Below, one piece after another: positions 1 through 6,392 of a stretch of 10,106 nucleotides of DNA (positions are counted from its first letter, which is position 1; each line of letters opens with the position of its first letter). Under the pieces are notes generated by a model, which saw only the letters and a list, made by a program, of their open reading frames with translations, ran no database searches and was not told the DNA's origin. This DNA comes from Sporosarcina sp. ANT_H38 (GTDB taxonomy: Bacteria > Bacillota > Bacilli > Bacillales_A > Planococcaceae), in NCBI RefSeq assembly GCF_008369195.1, contig NZ_VOBC01000011.1, positions 1 through 10,106 of the forward strand. Direction: 5' to 3'. Both the position numbers and the translations under genes were made by a program.

Positions 1-558
1 AAGATAGCCGTAGAATTAGGCATCAGTCGCAAAACAGTTACCAGGGCATGTCAACAACTTGAATCATTAGGTATCATTCAACAACATGAGTTAAAACGCC
101 ACAATGGCGACAGAAGAAGATCATCAAATGCTATCGTTTTTATACGTCTTGAACCATCTAAAATAGAGAATGTCCCAACGGAATGTCCCAAGGAAGAAAC
201 TCCTTTAAATACTAATAACAATCCCAAAATCACATTGGATACGAAAAGAGGTTTCCGAGGGGATAAAATTCCAGCATTTATCTACGATGCATTAAGCCCG
301 TTTCTAAGTGAATCTGCTATGTACAAGGCATACAGCGCTCTTTTACGAGGAAAGGCCGCAATAGACCGGACGATTACCTTTGAATCCAACGAGGGGTTAT
401 TTACTGACGCTATACTTTCGGTAATCAACGGATACAAACGGGGCGTAGTTCGATCAATTTCGGCTGTACTTTATACGGTAGCTTTCGATACGGCTGCGCA
501 GATTTACCGTAAGGAAAACTACAAAGTACCAGACTGGCTGGAGATTGCTACGCATTAA
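1..558 (+). CDS. Winged-HTH protein, candidate replication initiator (C-terminal part; begins at 9788)
   Basis: The reading frame is open from base 1 and is the continuation of the gene starting at 9788. Window residues 1-42 (protein 65-106) hold the HTH and wing. A Pro/Asn/Glu-rich linker follows (about 115-145: KIENVPTECPKEETPLNTNN). A C-terminal helical domain (about 150-249) contains FIYDALSPFL, MYKAYSALLRGK and ILSVINGYKRGVVRS and ends in VPDWLEIATH. I recall similar N- and C-terminal blocks from uncharacterised HTH proteins of Bacillus plasmids, but I cannot name a family. The stop lies 15 nt before the next start at 574, so the two genes are probably cotranscribed. The bases 1-127 are the same DNA as 9980-10106 and should not be counted twice. 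Confidence 0.85.
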   Translation, partial: KIAVELGISRKTVTRACQQLESLGIIQQHELKRHNGDRRRSSNAIVFIRLEPSKIENVPTECPKEETPLNTNNNPKITLDTKRGFRGDKIPAFIYDALSPFLSESAMYKAYSALLRGKAAIDRTITFESNEGLFTDAILSVINGYKRGVVRSISAVLYTVAFDTAAQIYRKENYKVPDWLEIATH

Positions 559-573
559 TATAGGGGGTACATA

Positions 574-873
574 ATGAACATTGACTCAAATAAACAAAAG
601 TTGGTAGATTACCTCAACAAAACAGATTCAAAACAATTGCTAGAAAATATGGGGATATATTCGGAGTATGAGCAAATTACAAATCTAAAATGCTTCGATA
701 CTATTGAATTAGGTGTCAGAAACGCCACTTTATATATCATGCATCACAACGAAGACAACCTAAAAGACAGATACCCAAACATATCGACTAGCTTTGAACA
801 TATTGCTTCTTACTTAGTGCATAAAAGAGCAAAGTCTGCGCTTGACGCATTTGATTTGTTAAACATTATTTAG
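574..873 (+). CDS. Small protein of unknown function, downstream of the HTH gene
   Basis: This 99-aa protein is not recognised. It has no signal peptide or membrane segment. It is charged and mostly helical by eye, with Lys/Asp/Asn-rich blocks (MNIDSNKQKLVDYLNKTDSK) and a C-terminal helix (FEHIASYLVHKRAKSALDAFDLL). AGGGGG (562-567) sits 6 nt before the ATG, a good ribosome binding site, and the gene starts 15 nt after the HTH gene stops. That spacing suggests a two-gene operon, so it may assist the HTH protein in replication or copy control; this is inference from position alone. Downstream, a hairpin at 1025-1046 could end the transcript. Confidence 0.7.
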   Translation: MNIDSNKQKLVDYLNKTDSKQLLENMGIYSEYEQITNLKCFDTIELGVRNATLYIMHHNEDNLKDRYPNISTSFEHIASYLVHKRAKSALDAFDLLNII

Positions 874-931
874 CCAATCATTAAAATTAAAGGGATCCAC
901 ATTTGGATTTATAGCAACCGATTTTATCTGT

Positions 932-983
932 CACGCTAGCGTTCCTAAACGTCAAAATATGAAGGCACTCTAGCGTTCCTAAA
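932..983 (+). repeat. Two direct repeats CACnCTAGCGTTCCTAAA, 34 bp apart
   Basis: The copies lie at 932-949 and 966-983, identical except one base. Both are followed by a related TCAAAA tract. The first core is inside the perfect palindrome ACGCTAGCGT (933-942). TAGCGT equals the conserved CS-6 hexamer described for ssoA-type single-strand origins of rolling-circle plasmids, but the flanking RS-B element was not recognised. The sequence could be an initiator binding site or a lagging-strand signal. Confidence 0.6.
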
Positions 984-1009
984 TTCAAAAAACTTGTGCC
1001 CATCCAAAC

Positions 1010-1046
1010 ACTAGGCCTAGCCTAGTCCCACACCAAAAGTGGGGAC
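1010..1046 (+). terminator. Palindrome cluster and hairpin, possible terminator of the HTH operon
   Basis: CTAGGCCTAG (1011-1020) is a perfect palindrome inside the inverted pair ACTAGG/CCTAGT (1010-1015 and 1021-1026). It is followed by a stem GTCCCAC (1025-1031) with GTGGGGAC (1039-1046), one bulged G, loop ACCAAAA, then AGTTTTCCC. The following T tract is short, so this is at best a weak intrinsic terminator; a structural origin element is the alternative. Confidence 0.4.
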
Positions 1047-1183
1047 AGTTTTCCCTTATGCTCTTTCTAACTATTTTCCGAAATCGGACTTTATTTTCCC
1101 TTTAATTATTTTCGTATTTATAAAGTTGCATGAGTTTCCTACAGGGACGAAAATAAAGAATTAGAGAGAGGGGGGCAAGCTAC

Positions 1184-1203
1184 GGGTGTGTGATCACACT
1201 CCC
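1184..1203. repeat. 20-bp near-perfect palindrome around TGATCA
   Basis: GTGTGATCACAC (1188-1199) is a perfect 12-bp palindrome. It is extended by GGG (1184-1186) and CCC (1201-1203) after one T/T mismatch, and it follows a G-rich run. It could be a protein-binding dyad or a cruciform in the putative origin. No owner can be named. Confidence 0.55.
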
Positions 1204-1224
1204 CAAAAACGTTGTTTTTAATTG

Positions 1225-1240
1225 GTAGGAATTTTCCTAC
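1225..1240. repeat. Inverted repeat GTAGGAA-TT-TTCCTAC
   Basis: Two perfect 7-bp arms are separated by TT. The right arm runs into CCTACGACC, faintly like the TACTACGAC nick region of pMV158-type origins. The similarity is short, and the Rep at 2894 is not obviously of that family, so I treat it only as a candidate structural element. Confidence 0.35.
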
Positions 1241-1402
1241 GACCTTTACAGTTTTCCAAAGTTTATTTTTTCAAAATATCCTCTGAAATCTGTTGTCGTT
1301 TCACTCGAATTTTAAAATGAACCGTTGCAGAAAAATATAAAAAGGACAACTGCAGCAGTCGCCTATTTTTCTAGTAACATAAAAACGTTTATTGGAGAGT
1401 CA

Positions 1403-1532
1403 TACTAATAAGTTCGTATATCTACGATAACTTACTAATGTCTTACCTATAACTTACTAAAGAGTTCGTAAACTAATATAAGCGCCCTATCTGCAAATCA
1501 CAGCAATTGATTTAAGCGTCCTAGCATCACAG
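1403..1532 (+). repeat. Iteron-like direct repeats
   Basis: TACTAATAAGTTCGTA (1403-1418) recurs at 1455-1470 with 14 of 16 identical bases. ATAACTTACTAA occurs twice with exactly 22-bp spacing (1427-1438, 1449-1460). TAAGCGnCCTA followed by ATCACAG occurs at 1479-1503 and 1513-1532, 34 bp apart. Helically phased (about 22 bp) AT-rich repeats beside candidate initiator genes are a hallmark of iteron origins. It is inferred, not shown, that a protein binds them. Confidence 0.55.
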
Positions 1533-1622
1533 GTTAGTTTATACATCTAAAACTTCTTGGAACGCATTACAGAGTCCATAGGACAACCACAGAGGTGTTT
1601 TAGAATATGAGAACAAATGAAA

Positions 1623-1665
1623 ACGCCTATCCCAGGATTAACTTTGGGAAGGCGTCTATTTTTCG
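1623..1665 (+). terminator. Probable intrinsic terminator
   Basis: ACGCC (1623-1627) pairs with GGCGT (1651-1655), and the inner CCCA (1631-1634) with TGGG (1645-1648), followed by CTATTTTTCG. It would stop rightward transcription coming out of the putative origin, which suggests that an unannotated transcript, possibly a small RNA, arises upstream of 1620. I see no clear promoter for it. Confidence 0.55.
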
Positions 1666-1727
1666 TTCCTATATATTATTTATTGAATATTCATAATAAA
1701 ACTATTTTTACAATCTACGAAATCTGG

Positions 1728-1756
1728 TTGACGATTTTCAAAATCGTCTTTATACT
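1728..1756 (+). promoter_or_regulatory. Promoter with operator-like dyad, for the HNH gene
   Basis: TTGACG (1728-1733), a 17-bp spacer and TATACT (1751-1756) form a strong SigA-type promoter. The perfect 19-bp inverted repeat GACGATTTTCAAAATCGTC (1730-1748) fills the spacer and overlaps the -35, exactly where a repressor dimer would block polymerase. The next gene starts 160 nt downstream at 1918, leaving a leader of about 155 nt. Which protein binds is unknown; the plasmid HTH proteins are candidates. Confidence 0.65.
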
Positions 1757-1917
1757 AGTAGTGTTAAGACTTAGTAATTATACCTACTTCAAGTATAACA
1801 TGAACGTCTATAAAATTGCAATACATTTTTAAAAATAATTTTTTTATTATGAGGCGTCACTTCCAGCAATTGGGGGTCTCGGCTACTAAAATATAGCAAA
1901 AGGAAGGAAGTTTTCAG

Positions 1918-2676
1918 ATGAAGAAAAGACAAAAAAAGAAGGTAGAAAAGAGGAACAAAGTCAATGAGCAAAGGGTTACAGTTACAAGAGCGTTTATAAA
2001 AAATAAGGTTGACATTGAATTGGTAGATGCAGGTTTGACACTCTTCCACTCGATAAATAATGCAAAAGATAGGGTTAATAACAATGAAAGCTATAAGAAC
2101 AAAAAGTTTCTGTTGAATAAAAAACCTCGTTTTGCATTAATTCAAATCATCAATGAGGATCCAAAGTTGTGGGAAACGTGGAAAACCCAACAAATCAAAT
2201 TTAAAGATAGTGGATACAACGAAGACTATAAGCCAACTTTGCACCGTATAGACAGAACAGGAGATTATGAAATTGGTAATCTTGCAATGTTATCGGATGA
2301 AGATCACAAACAAGAAAATGCTGTGCAGACAGCTTTAGTGACCTTTGGGGACGATGGATTGGGCTTTCATATGGTCAGCACTATCAAAGAAATGAGCGAA
2401 TTCACGGGTGCAACATACGGCAAGCTAAAGAGTGTCGAAAATCAAGCAATCGAATTAGCTAATGGCCAAATGGCTATGTACGCAAGAGTTGAACAACGTC
2501 CCGCCCGTCCCAAAGAAGAAATGGAAGCACAGGATAAGGCGTGGTATGCCCGTTTAAAAGCCAGTATTGAACGCATAAACCAAAGGGAAAATCCTTCAAT
2601 TAAAGAAATAAAACTACTGAAAGCTATGCAAAACGATGTTACTCAAATGGAGCGCATGAAATTCCACTTGTTGTGA
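1918..2676 (+). CDS. HNH/NUMOD-type endonuclease (homing-endonuclease-like)
   Basis: This 252-aa basic protein has a lysine-rich N-terminus (MKKRQKKKVEKRNK). Residues 106-134 read PTLHRID, then GDYEIGNLAML, then DHKQEN. His109, Asp112, Asn121 and His130/Asn134 have the spacing of the beta-beta-alpha-Me (HNH) nuclease core seen in phage and homing endonucleases of the form RIDn.G.Y..GN. Residues about 150-185 (STIKEMSEFTGATYGKLKSV, then NG) resemble a NUMOD-type HTH that adds DNA recognition. The C-terminus is helical and charged. AGGAAGGA (1901-1908) lies 9 nt before the ATG. Expected action is sequence-specific DNA cleavage or nicking. It is a free-standing gene between the putative origin and the rep-like gene; I see no group I intron or intein around it. 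Family placement is confident at the motif level only; the target is unknown. Confidence 0.75.
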   Translation: MKKRQKKKVEKRNKVNEQRVTVTRAFIKNKVDIELVDAGLTLFHSINNAKDRVNNNESYKNKKFLLNKKPRFALIQIINEDPKLWETWKTQQIKFKDSGYNEDYKPTLHRIDRTGDYEIGNLAMLSDEDHKQENAVQTALVTFGDDGLGFHMVSTIKEMSEFTGATYGKLKSVENQAIELANGQMAMYARVEQRPARPKEEMEAQDKAWYARLKASIERINQRENPSIKEIKLLKAMQNDVTQMERMKFHLL

Positions 2677-2690
2677 TTCCCAATTAAACA

Positions 2691-2731
2691 TCCTATAGGT
2701 AGGACATGTCATACAAAACCTATCTATAGGA
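2691..2731. repeat. 13-bp inverted repeat upstream of the rep-like gene
   Basis: TCCTATAGGTAGG (2691-2703) and CCTATCTATAGGA (2719-2731) pair at 12 of 13 positions around a 15-nt loop. No T tract follows, so it is not an ordinary terminator. The region to 2893 is very AT-rich. It may be an operator, a leader hairpin controlling the gene at 2894, or an origin structure. Confidence 0.5.
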
Positions 2732-2893
2732 TCTATACGATACATCCGACTGCTGAATTATAAGGGACACTAAAATTATATTTATTATCTAATAATAGGT
2801 TTAATAATCCTTATTCTATATGGCTTTGTAGACTACTTATTAACTTAGAATTTTTATATAACCTATCACAAATCAAATCAGAAAAAGAAAGGA

Positions 2894-4081
2894 ATGATAA
2901 TTATATCCAAAGTTAAACATCCGATAATTAAACCGTTACCAATTTTAAATATTGACTATGAAACAGGTATCGACACCTGTTATCTAATGTGTAAATTGTC
3001 TCCCAAAGATAAAGAATTCATATATGAACGCTACTATAACGTATATCAGCGAACAGCAGGTTACAGACATTCTCTATTCTTGAATGACATTGGATTTACC
3101 ATGCATCTATCACCAATTGATCCAAAGTTTCATTGTCATTTCAACGCTACTTTAAAGATACATCGACTCTTTTTTACATCAGCTATCCCCATTGAGATTA
3201 TAGAAATCCTTAATCATATCGACTGGCGTATCATCCGTTTAGATATTTTTTATGATTTCAAAACAAGGGTACTCGATTCCCTGCTTTTTAAGCATCATAA
3301 AACTCTTTTTGACAGTGGAAAGCTATACGAAAATGAAACTTTTTACGTCGGTAATTACAATTCAAAACGTAGAGGGCATATACTCGCACACTATGACCGC
3401 CAAATCAAAGAACAAAAAAGGGATACTGGAATCGTCCATCAGTTCCCGAATCGTATGGAAACTAGGTTCAAATTTACCTTGAAAGAAATGCCCATCCATA
3501 ACATTCAGCATGGCGTCATATTAAAACAGATGAAACGCTACTTATTTATCTCGGACATTGAGCAACTAAACACCGACAAATGGCGTAGGAATCGTATCCG
3601 CAAGCTACAATATAACTTTGGATTATTCAGCACATACCCTGAAAAAGAACAGAAAAAGATACGGGAATTACTCAAACTGGAACGTGAGCCACTGGAAGTT
3701 ATGTATGCTGCCAATGCTCATGAACTATTTAATTTCATGGATTACGACAAAAAGGCGGCATCATCTGCAAATGGATTAGTCCCACCAGTAGATTTATTAG
3801 AGTTGGAAACGTTCGAGGAATTCGATTACGAGGAATTTAATGAGAAAGAAGGCGGTACAATGGACAAGCAACAGCAAAACTTACTGACCAAGATAGCTAA
3901 CATTCTGCAAGATCCATTACAAACCCCTCTAATCGACTTTGAAGAGTTGTGCGGTACTTACAGCCGCAAGAAAGTTAATGCGCTTAACGACCAGTTAGAC
4001 ATCTTGAGAGATGAAAAATATATTAACTTCAGCAGGGAAGAATACGGATTTAGAATCGAATTACTACCAACGGCCATCTAA
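2894..4081 (+). CDS. Rep_trans-like rolling-circle replication initiator (or MobT/NicK-type relaxase)
   Basis: This 395-aa protein carries the core motifs of the Rep_trans family (pT181 RepC/D; related relaxases such as ICEBs1 NicK). They are WRIIRLDIFYDF (111-122, RLD at 115-117), FYVGNYNSKRRGHILAHYDRQ (about 150-170) and an acidic strand NRMETRF (186-192, Glu189). Tyr167 in AHYDRQIKEQ aligns with the nicking tyrosine of the family's IYNKK-type motif. It should nick one strand at an origin and stay covalently attached. Residues about 323-395 form an added acidic linker plus a winged-helix-like domain not typical of pT181 Reps. The start is uncertain: AAAGGA directly abuts ATG 2894, so an ATT at 2900 could be used instead. 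A GTACAATGG context with GAAGGCGG upstream could also start the C-terminal domain alone at 3860. No attenuator is seen upstream. Confidence 0.75.
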   Translation: MIIISKVKHPIIKPLPILNIDYETGIDTCYLMCKLSPKDKEFIYERYYNVYQRTAGYRHSLFLNDIGFTMHLSPIDPKFHCHFNATLKIHRLFFTSAIPIEIIEILNHIDWRIIRLDIFYDFKTRVLDSLLFKHHKTLFDSGKLYENETFYVGNYNSKRRGHILAHYDRQIKEQKRDTGIVHQFPNRMETRFKFTLKEMPIHNIQHGVILKQMKRYLFISDIEQLNTDKWRRNRIRKLQYNFGLFSTYPEKEQKKIRELLKLEREPLEVMYAANAHELFNFMDYDKKAASSANGLVPPVDLLELETFEEFDYEEFNEKEGGTMDKQQQNLLTKIANILQDPLQTPLIDFEELCGTYSRKKVNALNDQLDILRDEKYINFSREEYGFRIELLPTAI

Positions 4082-4087
4082 TTAACG

Positions 4088-4135
4088 TCACCAATAACAT
4101 GATTGAGTGTCGACGACCAATCATGTTATTGGTGA
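4088..4135. repeat. 18-bp perfect inverted repeat after the rep-like gene
   Basis: The arms at 4088-4105 (TCACCAATAACATGATTG) and 4118-4135 are exact reverse complements around a 12-nt loop containing GTCGAC. It starts 7 nt after the rep stop. There is no T tract directly after it. A weak hairpin CGTAC (4137-4141)/GTACG (4154-4158) followed by TTTTCTT does follow and may terminate transcription. Alternatives are a nicking-origin hairpin or a mRNA 3' stabiliser. Confidence 0.7.
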
Positions 4136-4519
4136 GCGTACTGCTATCAAAGGGTACGTTTTCTTATATATCCAACTAAAATTAATTATTCGACACCCGA
4201 AATAGATGATATAGCACACTAAAATACTTGATCCTGTTATGTATCGAGTCGATTACGGATAGAGGCATATGTAAACGAAATGATAGGCCGCAACCCTACA
4301 AAAATAGTCGTTTAACACGTGCCGACCGTTATGAATCATAGGGTATCGCAATATATGTGAATGTCGCTAAAAGCCCTAAAATTGGATATTGACTCGAAAC
4401 GTTTCGAGATCAACTACGAACGTTCTGATAATTCAGTTATACGGAGTAATAAATATGATATTCTACTAAGTAAGACTTTATATATATTTACAAATACAGG
4501 GAGGAATAGGTGATTAATT
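4136..4519. other. Non-coding gap before the nuclease gene
   Basis: No gene is supported. Apart from the weak terminator at 4137-4162, it holds a perfect 16-bp palindrome CTCGAAACGTTTCGAG (4393-4408) and a smaller one, GAACGTTC (4419-4426). Both lie 90-130 nt before the next start, where an operator would be expected. TTGACT (4389-4394) overlaps the large palindrome, but I find no well-spaced -10 for it. Confidence 0.45.
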
Positions 4520-6187
4520 GTGAATCGTTCTTCAATAAATGATAATAGTCTATTAAAATCACTTCAAGAAGAAATCAAGCAAAAAAGAAGAATAGCCTAC
4601 GATCAAATAGAAAATCAATTTATACAAAATAAGTCCAGTATAGATAAAATAGCTAGGAGTGCAGATTGTTCGTTGGATCAAGCATTTCTTTTTTGTCTGT
4701 TTCATCATATAGGTGTAGAAAAATTAGAAGAAGGTAATTTTAGTTTAGTGTTAATGAAATACCTAATGGATAAAAAAATGATGGAATTTTCAAGTATTCA
4801 TGAAGTAGAAAGCTTTATCAATAAAAACTATATGTTTTTTGGAAACGTAGATAGCTTCGAATCAATGCAAGAAAACTTCAATTATAATGAAACTTTGCGT
4901 TCTTTAAGCGAGGGAAATGTATCAATATTTAATAATGTTTATTTATTCAATAGTTTAACTATAGATGATTTTGAAAATATCTTAAACAATAAAGAACCTA
5001 ATCCCATACATGAAATTCTAGTTGATTTTAGGTTTGATCTTCACCAAATTAGCTTTTTTTATAACTCTACCATGGTTTTGAGAATCAATGTGAGGAATGA
5101 AAACTGTAAGAATTTAATAATTGAAAGGATTAGTGAGTTTGATGCAGTTTCAAATGAAAATAGACTTAATGATTACCGCCTTTTGGAAACTGAAATCAAC
5201 AATTTAGAAGATTGGATAACCGAGCTATTCAACAACTTTGTTCGTGAAATACCAAGAGAATATTTTTGGGATTTCAATGCACATCGAATAATAGAGTATC
5301 TTATTCTTGATAAGGCTTATTTGAATGAACTTTTATTTAATGTTCCTCTTGAGGCTTACAAGTTTGGAATGAACTATTTAATTAACGATCAACCAGAAGG
5401 GGTTATAAAATATTTAGTTGGAATTATTGATAAGTTTAAAAAGATTTTGACTCATAAGATGGATATTGCTACTCACTTAATGCCGGCATTTATATGGATG
5501 ATACTAAGAAAACAAGTCGTAAAATATTTTGCAAATGAGTGGGAAGAACGATTTGGCGCATATTTCAAAGCTGTAGATAAAGATTACATGGATTATATTA
5601 AAGTCTATTGTGAAATCCAAGAAATAAATACCCTTGACGAAGAAAACATTGGTTTATTGACATACTATCTAATTAATAAAGAACTATTACCAGAAGTAGA
5701 ATTGAATAAACTTAATATTTATCATAAGTATTATATATTTGTAGAAAAAGAAGTTCAATTAATGAATGAAATAATTGAATATGAAAAATTCGAAAAAAAG
5801 TTAATGCAGAAACCTAGTGTTGAAAAAATGGATTTTAATGATGTAGACCTTTTTACAGGATACGAGTTTGAAGCATTTGTTGAAAAGTTGTTTACCAAAA
5901 TGGGGTATTTATCCGAAAGGACTAAAGGTTCTGGGGATCAAGGAATCGATGTTTTGGCAGAAAAGGATGGAAGGAAGTTTGGGATACAAACGAAATGTTA
6001 TGGTTCAAAAGTAAATAATTCAGCTGTGCAGGAAACTGTTGCAGGCATAGCTTATTACAATTGCGACAGGGGCATAGTTATTACCAATAATTATTTCACA
6101 AAATCAGCAGTAGATTTAGCTGCTAAAAACGACATAATTCTATGGGATAGAAACATGCTGCGGGAGAAATTTAATGAATATATGTGA
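4520..6187 (+). CDS. Large protein with C-terminal Mrr-like restriction endonuclease domain
   Basis: This 555-aa protein is built in two parts. Residues 1 to about 435 are a helical, AT-codon-rich region I do not recognise (starting LLKSLQEEIKQKRR). Residues about 441-555 match the Mrr_cat type of PD-(D/E)xK nuclease. The motifs are GYEFEAFVEKLF (447-458), GSGDQGIDVLA (470-480, Asp477), FGIQTKCY with the QxK pair Gln490/Lys492, AVQE, and a final RGIVITN strand. Such domains cut DNA, often modified or foreign DNA, and occur in single-gene restriction and antiphage systems. The N-terminal part would then be the sensor. GTG 4520 is the first possible start after an in-frame TGA at 4511. GGGAGGA (4499-4505) is 14 nt away, longer than usual. 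Base use is clearly more AT-rich than in neighbouring genes, a sign of separate acquisition. It has no partner methylase. Confidence 0.75.
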   Translation: MNRSSINDNSLLKSLQEEIKQKRRIAYDQIENQFIQNKSSIDKIARSADCSLDQAFLFCLFHHIGVEKLEEGNFSLVLMKYLMDKKMMEFSSIHEVESFINKNYMFFGNVDSFESMQENFNYNETLRSLSEGNVSIFNNVYLFNSLTIDDFENILNNKEPNPIHEILVDFRFDLHQISFFYNSTMVLRINVRNENCKNLIIERISEFDAVSNENRLNDYRLLETEINNLEDWITELFNNFVREIPREYFWDFNAHRIIEYLILDKAYLNELLFNVPLEAYKFGMNYLINDQPEGVIKYLVGIIDKFKKILTHKMDIATHLMPAFIWMILRKQVVKYFANEWEERFGAYFKAVDKDYMDYIKVYCEIQEINTLDEENIGLLTYYLINKELLPEVELNKLNIYHKYYIFVEKEVQLMNEIIEYEKFEKKLMQKPSVEKMDFNDVDLFTGYEFEAFVEKLFTKMGYLSERTKGSGDQGIDVLAEKDGRKFGIQTKCYGSKVNNSAVQETVAGIAYYNCDRGIVITNNYFTKSAVDLAAKNDIILWDRNMLREKFNEYM

Positions 6188-6252
6188 GGAAGGCAACGGC
6201 TATTAATTTTCAATGGCAGGAAGAATAATCAGATAAGAGTCTAGTCAATCCT

Positions 6253-6350
6253 ATTACCGTTAGAGTACAGTCAAACGGTAATGAAAACGACCGTCTAGGA
6301 ATGGCTCTATATCAACGTCCTGTAATTACCGTTTGACCGTTACCGTATTA
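6253..6350. promoter_or_regulatory. res-like recombination site of the resolvase
   Basis: At 6253-6282 two 14-bp half-sites (ATTACCGTTAGAGT, and inverted ATTACCGTTTGACT) face each other around a central AC. They match at 12 of 14 positions and the site has the 28-30 bp size of a serine-resolvase crossover site. Further ACCGTnTnG-like half-sites lie at 6290 (ACCGTCTAG), 6328 (ACCGTTTGA) and 6343 (ACCGTATTA). The 13-mer at 6325-6337 is the exact reverse complement of 6270-6282. The layout (crossover site first, accessory sites next, then the resolvase gene) matches Tn3-type res regions. Confidence 0.75.
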
Positions 6351-6361
6351 GATGGTATAAT
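6333..6361 (+). promoter_or_regulatory. Resolvase promoter inside the res site
   Basis: TTGACC (6333-6338), a 17-bp spacer and TATAAT (6356-6361) are near consensus. The -35 forms the end of a res half-site (6325-6338), and another half-site lies in the spacer, so bound resolvase should repress its own gene. It also shows that coding does not start at the TTG at 6333. Confidence 0.8.
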
Positions 6362-6392
6362 AAGGGCAACAAAACAAACGGGGGTAATGACA

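Larger units (their letters stand above)
874..1917. other. About 1 kb non-coding region, candidate replication origin
   Basis: No convincing gene is found in either strand. The stretch holds two 18-bp direct repeats with TAGCGT cores (932-983), a palindrome cluster and hairpin (1010-1046), a 20-bp near-palindrome (1184-1203), an inverted repeat (1225-1240), iteron-like repeats (1403-1532), a terminator-like hairpin (1623-1665) and a promoter with a dyad in its spacer (1728-1756). Repeat-rich, AT-rich DNA next to a putative initiator is typical of plasmid origins. GGATCCACA at 893-901 matches 7 of 9 positions of a DnaA box, which is weak. The origin function is inferred. Confidence 0.5.

Noticed and set aside
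1225..1245. pMV158-type nick site (TCCTACGACC)
   Set aside because: Only a short partial match to TACTACGAC, and the Rep at 2894 is not clearly of the pMV158 family.
1617..1832. 71-aa hydrophobic plus-strand frame, toxin-like in appearance
   Set aside because: It has no ribosome binding site and contains both a terminator hairpin (1623-1665) and the promoter/operator of the next gene (1728-1756). The hydrophobicity follows from T-rich DNA.
1789..2049. 86-aa minus-strand frame
   Set aside because: It overlaps the start of the well-supported HNH gene and reads AT-rich leader sequence; it has no start signal.
4520..6187. Toxin-antitoxin or restriction-modification pair
   Set aside because: No adjacent small partner gene or methyltransferase motif lies on either side of the nuclease gene.
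6333..6392. Longer resolvase from TTG 6333
   Set aside because: The TTG is the -35 box of a near-consensus promoter. The ATG at 6393 has the right ribosome-site spacing and puts the catalytic serine at position 10.
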